This document shows positions 7,416 to 15,327 of a stretch of 15,474 nt of DNA, piece by piece. Positions within the stretch are counted from its first letter, which is position 1. Each line of letters starts with the position of its first letter. Origin of the DNA: an uncultured Flavobacteriia bacterium (GTDB taxonomy: Bacteria > Bacteroidota > Bacteroidia > Flavobacteriales_D > Crocinitomicaceae); NCBI GenBank assembly GCA_903928365.1, contig CAIYQV010000275.1, forward strand, positions 1 to 15,474, in the 5' to 3' direction. Below the pieces are notes generated by a model, which was given only the letters and a program-made list of their open reading frames with translations, did not search any database and had not been told where the DNA came from. The translations under genes were made by a program, and so were the position numbers.

Positions 7416-8114
7416 TCAACCTCTCGGACGAACGGTGCGCTGTTCAATACGTTTTTCAAAACGATCTCCATGGAAAATGCGTTGCACGAAAATACCAGGA
7501 GTGTGAATATGATTTGGATCCAATTCACCAGCAGGCACCAGCTCTTCAACTTCAGCGATTGTGATCTTTCCTGCCATTGCCATCATCGGATTAAAATTCA
7601 TGGCTGTTGCTTTGTATACGAGGTTTCCTTCGGTATCCCCTTTCCATGCTTTGACAATCGCATAGTCGGCCGTGAGTGCCGATTCAAGAATATGTGGTTT
7701 TCCATTGAAAACGCGCACTTCCTTCCCTTCAGCAATCTCCGTTCCATGTCCTGCTGGAGTAAAAAATGCTGGAATACCGGCACCACCAGCTCGACAGCGC
7801 TCAGCCAAACTTCCTTGTGGAATAAGATCTACGATCAGTTCTCCTGATAACATTTGACGCTCAAATTCCGCATTTTCTCCTACGTAGGAGCTAATCATCT
7901 TTTTGATCTGGTGTTGTTGTAACAACAGGCCCAAACCAAAATCATCCACTCCGGCATTATTGGAAATACACGTCAGGTCACGGACTCCCATTTTGACCAA
8001 CTGAGCAATCGAATTTTCAGGAATCCCACACAATCCAAATCCACCGAGCATCAGTGTCATTCCACTTTCGATACCCTTCAGGGCCTCCTCTACATTTTTT
8101 ACAACTTTATTCAT
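7416..8114 (-). CDS. scoA: 3-oxoacid CoA-transferase subunit A
   Basis: The alpha subunit (232 residues) that pairs with ScoB to transfer CoA between succinate and acetoacetate. Family blocks are GGFGLCGIPENSI (the GxGxxGxPE CoA-binding loop), ISNNAGVDDFGLG, KKMISSYVGENAEF, ELIVDLIPQGSLAERCRAGG, GIPAFFTPAG and ADYAIVKAWKGDTEGN. A longer in-frame start at 8177 exists, but the ATG at 8112-8114 gives the standard N-terminus MNKVVKNVEEAL and overlaps the PBP1A stop by ATGA. Translation coupled to a murein synthase is odd for a metabolic enzyme. The acyltransferase gene follows after 16 bases. Confidence 0.94.
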   Translation of the reverse strand: MNKVVKNVEEALKGIESGMTLMLGGFGLCGIPENSIAQLVKMGVRDLTCISNNAGVDDFGLGLLLQQHQIKKMISSYVGENAEFERQMLSGELIVDLIPQGSLAERCRAGGAGIPAFFTPAGHGTEIAEGKEVRVFNGKPHILESALTADYAIVKAWKGDTEGNLVYKATAMNFNPMMAMAGKITIAEVEELVPAGELDPNHIHTPGIFVQRIFHGDRFEKRIEQRTVRPRG

Positions 8115-10618
8115 TCTTCTATTCCAAATGGATTTTCTTCTTCTTCCGGTACTGCTATGTAATCTCCTCCAGAGCAAGCAAACTGGGATGCATCATACGA
8201 TTCTGGTCTGCTAAAATCCGTTGTTGACAATGCGACCACAGGGTCCTTATAAACTTGTTGCATGTAGTAACCATAGATCGGTAAGGCCATGCGAGCTCCT
8301 TGTCCCCAAGTCATGGAACGGAATCGTACTCCTCTGTCTTCTGCACCAACCCAAACGCCCGTTACCAATTCCGGAGTGAGTCCTACAAACCAACCATCCG
8401 AGTTACTTTGAGTAGTACCTGTTTTACCCGCTGTAGGTGCAAGTACGTTCCCCCAGGATTGTCCTCCTCTTAAGCTTCCTGCTGTTCCTTGCGTCACCAC
8501 CTTCTTCATCATCTGAAGTGTTTCATACGCAACATTTTCATTCAGCACTTCTTTCGCATACGGTTTGGCATTGTAGATCACGTTACCGTTTCTGTCTTCT
8601 ACACGAAGAATAGTAGTTGGACGATTGTAGATGCCGTTGTTGGCAAAAATACACTGAGCGCCCACCAATTCATATAGTGAAAGATCCATGATTCCTAGAC
8701 ACAAGGAAGGAACCTCCTGTTCAGGCGTAAGATGAATATCCATCATTGCCAACAACTTCGAGATCGTTTTTGGTCCGGCGTATCCACCCATACGTGCCAT
8801 GACGGCTACGGTGATGTTGTTCATGGACTGCGCAAGACCTGTTGATGTTGAAACCACACCTGCATCAGAACCTCCGGCGTTTTTCGGACACCAACGACCA
8901 TCCACATTTCCATCTGCATCCTGCAGATCCACGCAATAAGCTGTGTTAGCGAATTCCGTACACGGTTTTACCACTCCCATTGCCATCGCTGTTGCATAAA
9001 CAAACGGTTTAATGGTGGAGCCGACCTGACGTTTACCCTGGCGCACATGATCAAAAGCGAAGTGACGGAAATTAGCTCCTCCCACCCATGCTTTAACAAA
9101 CCCTGTCTGCGGTTCAATGGAAATCAATCCTGCATGCAAATAGGATTTATAGTACCGGATCGAATCATTCGGGGACATCATCGTGTCTTTTTCTCCCTTC
9201 CAGGAGAATACACGCATCGCCGTCGGTGTTTTGAAGTTCTCTACGATGTCAGCCTCCGACATCCCTGAGCTACTCAAAGCAGCATATCTTGGAGAATTAA
9301 GTCGTGCTGTTCGCATGATGGATTCAGACTCATCATCCGAAAGATCGTTGGAGAAAGGAAAATTTCGCACATGACGGTTATTGTCATCAAAAACAGACTG
9401 GAGATTTTCCTTCAAATGACGTTCAACAGCATCTTCCGCATGTTCCTGAAGATTGGCATCAACGGTCGTGTAGATCTTCAAACCATCACGATAGATGTCA
9501 TATGGGGTTCCATCCTGACGATGGTATTTCCAATTTCCATCGGATGATTTTTCCAATAAAATATTCGACAATTCCTTACGTACAGCTTCACGGAAATAAG
9601 GCGCCATTCCTTGTTTATGGTCGACCTCCTGGTAATTCACAATCAAGGGTTTTTGCTTCAACTGATCGTATTCCTCCTGTGTAAGTTTGTTACGTAATGC
9701 TTCATTTTCAGAATTACTGTTCTTCAACCACTGGAACAAAACCTGATTACGACGCTCTACAGCCCTGAGTGAATCGGATGCGCGTTTAGCCGCTATCTCT
9801 TCTTTGGTGATTTCCTCCGGTTTTACTCCTTTTTCGTTAGCCAGTTTTGTGCGGTAATTCTTGATCTTGTACGTATACGGATTGAACAATGCCGGATTCT
9901 TACACATTCCTACAAGCATCGCCGCCTCGTCTTTTGAAAGATCTGCAGGTTTTTTATTAAAATACACTTTAGCCGCGTTTTCAATACCTACCGCATTGTA
10001 AAGAAAATCGAACTGGTTGAGGTACATGGTGATGATCTCTTCCTTGGAAAAACGTTGCTCCAGACGAGTGGCGATGATGTTCTCTCGCGCCTTTTCATTG
10101 ATCCTTCTGAAGATCCGACCTATCTTTCCGCCACCACCACCTTCGATGGATTCACCCATGGCACGTGCCAGTTCTTCACGCTCACGCTGCTGCAATGTGA
10201 AAAGCAATTTAGCCAGCTGCTGAGTGATCGTTGAAGCACCTCCCGCACCTCCTAAATTAACGACTGCACGACCCAACGCTCTGAAATCTACACCTGAATG
10301 GACATTGAATCGTTCGTCTTCAGTGGAAATCAATGCATCTGTAACAAAAGGAGAGATCTCTTTGTATTCAACACTGGTACGGTTCACCTTCCAATATCGC
10401 CCTAATTCCGTTTCACCATCTGAGGCATATACTACGGATGCCAGTAATTCAGGCGGATTATCCAGCATTTCCACCGGTGGAAGATTGTCCTCCGATTGGA
10501 ACATAAGTAAACTGAAAACGATCAGGAATGGAAGCATCGCCAATCCCCAGAAAATGTATGTCATTTTCTTGTTTTGTTCTTCCGTCAGCATTGGATTCAC
10601 TCCGTTTATTCCAGCCAT
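8111..10618 (-). CDS. Bifunctional penicillin-binding protein 1A (glycosyltransferase/transpeptidase)
   Basis: A class A penicillin-binding protein of 835 residues that polymerises lipid II into glycan strands and crosslinks their peptides at the outer face of the inner membrane. One membrane anchor lies at about 20-40. The GT51 domain shows EDERFNVHSGVD (100-111, catalytic E100) and GASTITQQLAKLLF (127-140), followed by a basic helix-rich insertion with five glycines (160-164) before the conserved IIATRLEQRFSKEEI. The transpeptidase has nucleophile S534 in STIK, SMN (598-600) and KTGTT (732-736). Extracytoplasmic cysteines at 553, 562 and 577 fall between the SxxK and SxN motifs. The tail is acidic (EEEENPFGIEE). 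It is 56 bases after rodA and overlaps scoA by ATGA. The family name (mrcA/ponA-like) is not resolvable from sequence alone. Confidence 0.95.
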   Translation of the reverse strand: MAGINGVNPMLTEEQNKKMTYIFWGLAMLPFLIVFSLLMFQSEDNLPPVEMLDNPPELLASVVYASDGETELGRYWKVNRTSVEYKEISPFVTDALISTEDERFNVHSGVDFRALGRAVVNLGGAGGASTITQQLAKLLFTLQQREREELARAMGESIEGGGGGKIGRIFRRINEKARENIIATRLEQRFSKEEIITMYLNQFDFLYNAVGIENAAKVYFNKKPADLSKDEAAMLVGMCKNPALFNPYTYKIKNYRTKLANEKGVKPEEITKEEIAAKRASDSLRAVERRNQVLFQWLKNSNSENEALRNKLTQEEYDQLKQKPLIVNYQEVDHKQGMAPYFREAVRKELSNILLEKSSDGNWKYHRQDGTPYDIYRDGLKIYTTVDANLQEHAEDAVERHLKENLQSVFDDNNRHVRNFPFSNDLSDDESESIMRTARLNSPRYAALSSSGMSEADIVENFKTPTAMRVFSWKGEKDTMMSPNDSIRYYKSYLHAGLISIEPQTGFVKAWVGGANFRHFAFDHVRQGKRQVGSTIKPFVYATAMAMGVVKPCTEFANTAYCVDLQDADGNVDGRWCPKNAGGSDAGVVSTSTGLAQSMNNITVAVMARMGGYAGPKTISKLLAMMDIHLTPEQEVPSLCLGIMDLSLYELVGAQCIFANNGIYNRPTTILRVEDRNGNVIYNAKPYAKEVLNENVAYETLQMMKKVVTQGTAGSLRGGQSWGNVLAPTAGKTGTTQSNSDGWFVGLTPELVTGVWVGAEDRGVRFRSMTWGQGARMALPIYGYYMQQVYKDPVVALSTTDFSRPESYDASQFACSGGDYIAVPEEEENPFGIEE

Positions 10619-10636
10619 TATTGAACTAAATTTATG

Positions 10637-10666
10637 TAAAAGTAAGAATTCTTTTATTGCGTTAAA
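10637..10666 (-). promoter_or_regulatory. Weak promoter-like pair before PBP1A
   Basis: In the 56-base rodA-PBP1A gap the minus strand has TTTA (10663-10666), 18 bases, then TACTTTTA (10637-10644), one mismatch from TAnnTTTG, ending 18 bases before the ATG. It could give PBP1A and the sco genes a promoter separate from the mre cluster. No terminator hairpin is seen after rodA. Confidence 0.35.
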
Positions 10667-10674
10667 TCACGATA

Positions 10675-12072
10675 CTAGTTAAGTATATCCCTTCGTTGAC
10701 TATCCAGTTTCAGGAGTATGAACATCATCATTGAAAACGACATCATGGAGGACCCACCGTAGCTGAAAAATGGGAGTGGAATCCCAATCACAGGAGCGAA
10801 ACCGATATTCATTCCGATATTGATAGCGAAGTGATAAAACAGGATCATGGCAACGACATATGCATAAACCCTATTGAACGTGGAACGCTGTCTTTCCGCG
10901 ATCATAATGATGCGAAGAAGCATAAACATGTACAAACCAACCAAAAGCAACACACCAACAAATCCCCATTCTTCCGCAAAAGGACAAAAAATGAAATCCG
11001 TTTCACTTTCGGGAACGTGGTTACTTTCCACACTCGCAACAGAAGCGTTGTTGTAACCCTTTCCAAGCATTCCTCCCGAACCCACAGCGGCCATTGCACG
11101 ATTTCTGTTGTAATCCTCCCCATCCGGATCTTCCTTCAAGCCAAGAAACAACTCAATACGATCCTTCTGGTGCTCCGCCAACCCCTGAAATCCATAATTA
11201 ACTATCGCTGCTAATAGGGTGGCTAAAATATATGCGATCAAAATAATGAGGGATGCTCTGTTTCGTTCTCTTTTCGATGCAATCAACCTGGATACCAGCG
11301 ATAAAAAGATGGCGAAAATTGTCAGTGAGATCATGACACTCCAGAAACCTGAGAAGATTACTCCAGGCAAAAAGCCGAAAGAGATTTTTTCATTGCTCAT
11401 TAACAAGGTCACTAAACTTAGGAATACTACTACGAAGAGAATCGGAATAAAGTGACTTCCCACCCAGGTTTGCTTAAACTTTACACCTGGAATCGCATTG
11501 ACAAGTTTTAATATCAGTGGATCATAGGTGATTCCTTCGCGGTACATCACGAATAAAAAGGATGTAAAAACCACAAACGTTCCCGCATCCGGCTGTAATA
11601 AAATAAGGGTCATGGGTACCAGAATGATCGCATTCGCAAGCAAAACAGTTTGTGAAGTTTGCTGTTTAACGTTCACATCGCTTATAAAACGCGCCAATAA
11701 TAGACCTGTCCCGATCTTGGCAAATTCGGCCGGCTGGATTCCCATAGTACCAATACCTAACCACGCCCTGGCACCATTCACCGGTGGCATGAAGAGCACA
11801 ATCACCAAGAGGACAAGGGTGAATAAATAAATGGGCACACAAAATTTCCTGTAAATATCGGAATCGATCAAAAAGACCATTAATCCAAGAAAAAGAGAAA
11901 CAAAAAGCCAGATCATTTGCTTTCCATACTTCTGAGAGAAGTCGAACAAGTTGGGATGATCCTCGTTGTATGCTGTAGAATAAACCGTAGCGACCCCAAA
12001 GATCAGCATGAGCATGTAAACAGCGAAAAGTGCCCAGTCAACGTTAGCAACCAATGATTCGTTCTGTCTCAT
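10675..12072 (-). CDS. rodA: Rod shape-determining protein RodA, SEDS peptidoglycan glycosyltransferase
   Basis: RodA is the SEDS-family polymerase that extends glycan strands from lipid II during cell elongation, in complex with PBP2. The 465-residue protein has about 10-12 membrane helices. Visible motifs: NGARAWLGIGTMGIQPAEFAK (99-119), LQPDAGTFVVF (159-169), the external loop HQKDRIELFLGLKEDPDGED (301-320) where the catalytic aspartate of E. coli RodA maps to about D315, AVGSGGMLGKGY (329-340), HVPESETDFIF (352-362) and GIPLPFFSYGGSSMM (430-444). It is about 95 residues longer than E. coli RodA because of extra hydrophobic sequence at roughly 195-290, a lengthening I recall from other Bacteroidota. 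Its start overlaps the mrdA stop (ATGA, 12069-12072), which favours stoichiometric synthesis of the pair. Confidence 0.96.
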   Translation of the reverse strand: MRQNESLVANVDWALFAVYMLMLIFGVATVYSTAYNEDHPNLFDFSQKYGKQMIWLFVSLFLGLMVFLIDSDIYRKFCVPIYLFTLVLLVIVLFMPPVNGARAWLGIGTMGIQPAEFAKIGTGLLLARFISDVNVKQQTSQTVLLANAIILVPMTLILLQPDAGTFVVFTSFLFVMYREGITYDPLILKLVNAIPGVKFKQTWVGSHFIPILFVVVFLSLVTLLMSNEKISFGFLPGVIFSGFWSVMISLTIFAIFLSLVSRLIASKRERNRASLIILIAYILATLLAAIVNYGFQGLAEHQKDRIELFLGLKEDPDGEDYNRNRAMAAVGSGGMLGKGYNNASVASVESNHVPESETDFIFCPFAEEWGFVGVLLLVGLYMFMLLRIIMIAERQRSTFNRVYAYVVAMILFYHFAINIGMNIGFAPVIGIPLPFFSYGGSSMMSFSMMMFILLKLDSQRRDILN

Positions 12073-13931
12073 TCGCGATAGGTGAATTTAGCTTCCAGGA
12101 TCGTTTTTTCGCGTTCTTTCTCCGTAATCTTTCTGGTTAGGTATTTTTCGATCATCAAACCTGCTGTAGGGGCTGCCCACAACCCTCCACCACCTTTAGC
12201 ATTCTCAATGAATACCGCAATGGCGATCTTTGGTTGATACATTGGGGCGAAAGCGATGAATACAGAGTGATCCTCCCCGTGTGGGTTCTGAACAGTACCT
12301 GTTTTACCGCACACAATAATATCCTTGAGTTTCGCTCTTTTGCCTGTTCCGCCTGAAACGTGCACCACGCGTCGCATTCCTTCGATAACAATCCCATAAT
12401 GTTTGCGGTCAACCATCGTGAAATGCTTCTTTCGATACAAGGAATCTGGTCCTGATTTACCTATAGATTTCACAAAATGTGGCGTAATATACCAACCGCG
12501 ATTGGCAATCAAGGCAGCAATGTTCGCCAAATGTAATGGTGTGAGCATCACTTCTCCCTGGCCAATTGAAATAGAGCGAATGGTAGAAAACGCCCAGCGA
12601 TGGTGCCCGTACCACTTATCGTAATATGCTGGATCCGGGATCAAACCTGAACGCAGTCCTGTTATATCGGTTTCTAACTTGCTGCCCAAACCGAAACTGT
12701 GCATGTATTTTGCCCAAAGTCCCAAACCCACCTCTGCATCGGCGTAAATGTTCTTCTTTTTTCCTTGTTGAAGGATTCTGCGGGTTACCGCGTAAAAATA
12801 CGGGTTACAGGAATGCTTAATGGCATCGGCCAAATTGCCTGCACTTGTATGGTCGTGGCATCCTACCATCGATTTATTGCAGGGAAATCCTGACTCCGGC
12901 GTGATGACACCTTCTTGCAATCCAATAAGCGAGTTCAGCAATTTAAACGTCGAACCTGGAGGGTATTCTGCCGCAAGAGGCCTCGGATACAGTGGTTTAC
13001 TTTGATCAAGGACTAGTTTTGGATAGTTTGATGAAATATTTCTTTTACCTATCAATAAATTGGGATCATAAGAAGGTGCCGAAACAAGCGAAAGGATCTC
13101 TCCTGTTGAAGGTTCGATGGCAACGATACAGCCCCGCTTACCCTGCAATAATTTTTCTCCATAGGCCTGAAGGATGATATCCACACCTAATTTGAGCGGT
13201 GGTCCCTGTAAGGCACTGGTGTCGTATTTTCCTCCCGCGTAGGATTCGATCGCATTATTCAAGGCACTGGTGACAATGTACTTGATCCCTTTTCTTCCAC
13301 GCAGTTCGCTCTCATAAAAGCGTTCTAGTCCTGCTCGACCAATATTATTTCCTGGTTTGTAAAAATGATCTTCTTCTACCTCTTCTCTGTTTACTTCTGA
13401 CAAATATCCAACGATGTTTGCACCGTTTGCAAAAGGATAACTACGCATACTAGTCACTTCTTCATAAAATCCGGGGAAATTCTCGAGATGAGGGGCAATT
13501 CGCGCGATTTCCTCCAGGGTCATTTCCTTGATGAAAGGATATGCGCGGATTTTCTGATAATTAGAGGTTCGTTTGCCTGTATGCTTATTGTAATAGGTTC
13601 CTTCGCCTTCACGTACGTCTCGAAATCGCTTCTTCACCTGCCAGGCTTGCCAACCCAACAATTCAGCAAATGCAACCGTATCGAAATTCTTCATGTCGTC
13701 CTCCACCATCATGAGGTTGTAGTAGGTACGATTCGCAACGATCTTCTTGCCATTTCGATCAAAAAGCACCCCTCTTGGAGGCGTGATCTCTTTTCGTTTT
13801 TCAGCGATTTCCTGCGCGCGCAAATGCCAGCTGTCGTCGATCACTTGCATGTAAAAAATTCGCAGTGTATAGATAATACCTACCAGGATAAAAAGAGTAA
13901 TGAGGACATATTTGCGTGAATCAAAATTCAT
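12069..13931 (-). CDS. mrdA: Penicillin-binding protein 2, elongasome transpeptidase
   Basis: A class B penicillin-binding protein of 620 residues that crosslinks the glycan made by RodA during side-wall growth. One membrane helix (about 8-28) is followed by the dimerisation domain with the PPRGVLFDRNG signature (51-61) and a pedestal carrying NIGRAGLERFYESELRG (196-212). The transpeptidase has nucleophile S327 in STFK (327-330), SCN (374-376) and KTGT (543-546). A cysteine/histidine cluster (C350, C358, H359, H361) follows the SxxK helix. The C-terminal glycine stretch GGGG (580-583) is followed by LWAAPTAG. Both ends overlap neighbours by ATGA (mreD upstream, rodA downstream), the standard elongasome order. 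Confidence 0.96.
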   Translation of the reverse strand: MNFDSRKYVLITLFILVGIIYTLRIFYMQVIDDSWHLRAQEIAEKRKEITPPRGVLFDRNGKKIVANRTYYNLMMVEDDMKNFDTVAFAELLGWQAWQVKKRFRDVREGEGTYYNKHTGKRTSNYQKIRAYPFIKEMTLEEIARIAPHLENFPGFYEEVTSMRSYPFANGANIVGYLSEVNREEVEEDHFYKPGNNIGRAGLERFYESELRGRKGIKYIVTSALNNAIESYAGGKYDTSALQGPPLKLGVDIILQAYGEKLLQGKRGCIVAIEPSTGEILSLVSAPSYDPNLLIGKRNISSNYPKLVLDQSKPLYPRPLAAEYPPGSTFKLLNSLIGLQEGVITPESGFPCNKSMVGCHDHTSAGNLADAIKHSCNPYFYAVTRRILQQGKKKNIYADAEVGLGLWAKYMHSFGLGSKLETDITGLRSGLIPDPAYYDKWYGHHRWAFSTIRSISIGQGEVMLTPLHLANIAALIANRGWYITPHFVKSIGKSGPDSLYRKKHFTMVDRKHYGIVIEGMRRVVHVSGGTGKRAKLKDIIVCGKTGTVQNPHGEDHSVFIAFAPMYQPKIAIAVFIENAKGGGGLWAAPTAGLMIEKYLTRKITEKEREKTILEAKFTYRE

Positions 13932-14443
13932 CGCTCTTTAGGCTTTGAAATAAACAATGCTTGCAATAGGTAGCACAAAGCGTAAGAAAGAGGTAGACTC
14001 AGGATTGTTTTCTGTAGCACAAAAAAGAGTTCGTCGAGTCTGAAGATCTCCATCAGAAAGAACCAGAAATGATGTATGGCTAACAAACCTCCAAAAACAT
14101 AGACAAACCAGCGCGTTCCCATTTCAAAAATATTCCCTTCACGCATCTTTTCATATCCATCACGAGGGGAAAAGATCTTCATAATGATCGGTCTCAAATA
14201 AGCAAAAAGAACCAATGACGAGGTATGTAAACCATAGGTGTTGGAAACCGCATCAATTAGCATCCCCATGCCAAAAGCAATCAACATTAAGTAGATAAGA
14301 CCCAAATCAAATGGCAAAAGCATAATAAACAATGGATAAACCATTAATTGTATTCCCCAGCCAATCTCAAGTTGATTGAGGATAAATGCCTGTACTATAA
14401 ACAGGGCTACAAAACGAATACTATGTTTCAGGATCTCATTCAT
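13928..14443 (-). CDS. mreD: Rod shape-determining protein MreD
   Basis: MreD is a small inner-membrane protein of the elongation complex that works with MreC and RodA/PBP2. At 171 residues it has about five membrane helices and the alternating loops of the family, including ILNQLEIGWGIQLMVYPLF near the start and a DAVSNTYGLHTSSLVLFAYL segment that carries the usual D-x-xSxTxGLHxxS-like block. A longer in-frame start at 14569 is rejected: ATG at 14441-14443 overlaps the mreC stop by ATGA and gives the usual MNEILKHSIRF N-terminus, while the extra 42 residues are polar and lie inside mreC. It overlaps mrdA by ATGA too. Confidence 0.9.
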   Translation of the reverse strand: MNEILKHSIRFVALFIVQAFILNQLEIGWGIQLMVYPLFIMLLPFDLGLIYLMLIAFGMGMLIDAVSNTYGLHTSSLVLFAYLRPIIMKIFSPRDGYEKMREGNIFEMGTRWFVYVFGGLLAIHHFWFFLMEIFRLDELFFVLQKTILSLPLSYALCYLLQALFISKPKER

Positions 14444-15282
14444 TCTTCTTCCTTGTCTTCCGGTATAGCTGCTTCGAGCGTATCCTGTTCGGCCTGCATC
14501 AGGTTCTTGATCACATACACCCGTTGAAGCGTACGGTAATCCTCTGTGTAACGCATAACGACATCCCAAAGTGGTTTTCCTTCCACAGGGCGAAGTTTTT
14601 CAATATGCCCCACATTTAATCCACGAGGAAAAATACCTGATCCACCTCGAGTTACCACTTTAGACCATTTTTTAATCTTCAAATCGTTTGAAATACCAGT
14701 GATCGAACCCCTTCTCGGATCAGCCCCGTCCCATTTCAACAATCCGAACAAGCCTATAGGTTCAATCATCACATCAATATTGATGTTCTTTGTCAGAACC
14801 GATTTCACTACTGAAAAATGCTCACTGGTGTTGTGAATAATTCCAACAATCCCTTTCTCGGAAAACACGCCCATCCCACGCTTTATACCCTGACGATATC
14901 CAATATTCAATGTAAAATAATTGTTGAGTTTAGTGACCGTAGAATTAATCACGGTAGCTGGAATGAAGAGGTATTGTTGATGAAAAAGCGTGTCGTCGAT
15001 CTTGAACGTATGCCCTTGTAATTTTTGAAAACTGGTTGGTTGATGTTGTCTTAACCAGGTGTTTTCGCGCTGAAGCATATCATTGTTGTAACTCAGATTG
15101 AAATGTTTCGTGATATCATTTCTTACTTCCAACACGCTTCCCGAAACATACGAAGCACTCGTCAGGTATTGCGAACGCGGAAACTCAAGAAAAGTGAAAT
15201 ACGTTGACAGTGCAATTACCTGCAATGCGACGAAAATAAGAAACACACGGAAACGCCTGAAAAAGGCAATCAGATTGCGCAT
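14440..15282 (-). CDS. mreC: Rod shape-determining protein MreC
   Basis: MreC is a periplasmic scaffold anchored in the inner membrane that links MreB filaments to PBP2 and RodA. The 280-residue protein has an N-terminal basic stretch (RNLIAFFRRFR), one membrane helix (about 12-32), a probable coiled coil (about 50-80, including LSYNNDMLQRENTWLRQHQ) and two beta-barrel-type domains with FIPATVINSTVTKLNNYFTL, NIGYRQGIKRGMGVFSEKG and a GIVGII turn, followed by TRGGSGIFPRGLNVGHI. The tail is acidic (EDKEEE). An upstream TTG (15286-15288) is possible, but ATG at 15280-15282 gives the normal MRNL start. The ATG lies 15 bases after an intrinsic terminator that follows mreB. Confidence 0.94.
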   Translation of the reverse strand: MRNLIAFFRRFRVFLIFVALQVIALSTYFTFLEFPRSQYLTSASYVSGSVLEVRNDITKHFNLSYNNDMLQRENTWLRQHQPTSFQKLQGHTFKIDDTLFHQQYLFIPATVINSTVTKLNNYFTLNIGYRQGIKRGMGVFSEKGIVGIIHNTSEHFSVVKSVLTKNINIDVMIEPIGLFGLLKWDGADPRRGSITGISNDLKIKKWSKVVTRGGSGIFPRGLNVGHIEKLRPVEGKPLWDVVMRYTEDYRTLQRVYVIKNLMQAEQDTLEAAIPEDKEEE

Positions 15283-15291
15283 GTACAAAAA

Positions 15292-15322
15292 TAAAAAAGT
15301 CCCGCCAATTTCTGCGGGACTT
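15292..15322 (-). terminator. Intrinsic terminator between mreB and mreC
   Basis: On the minus strand a 9-bp perfect stem AAGTCCCGC/GCGGGACTT (15314-15322 with 15297-15305) has an 8-base loop and is followed by TTTTT (about 15293-15297), A and more T. It begins 6 bases after the mreB stop codon. The plus strand lacks a T run after the hairpin, so it should stop leftward transcription from mreB only. Confidence 0.85.
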
Positions 15323-15327
15323 CTGAA

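Noticed and set aside
8115..8177. Longer scoA start at 8177
   Set aside because: It would overlap 67 bases of the PBP1A coding region with an arginine-rich non-family sequence; ATG at 8114 gives the normal N-terminus and an ATGA overlap.
10224..10682. 152-codon open frame on the plus strand opposite the PBP1A gene start
   Set aside because: It is the shadow of a strongly supported gene, has no recognisable motif and no promoter or start signal.
13488..13919. 143-codon open frame on the plus strand opposite mrdA
   Set aside because: It lies entirely antisense to the conserved PBP2 N-terminal half, with no family match or start signal.
14444..14569. Longer mreD start at 14569
   Set aside because: The extra 42 residues are polar, lie within mreC and are unlike MreD; ATG at 14443 fits the family.
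15286..15293. TATTTTTG, a perfect -7 box on the minus strand, as an mreC promoter
   Set aside because: It is made from the terminator's T run, has no -33 partner at the right distance and would start transcription at about the ATG.
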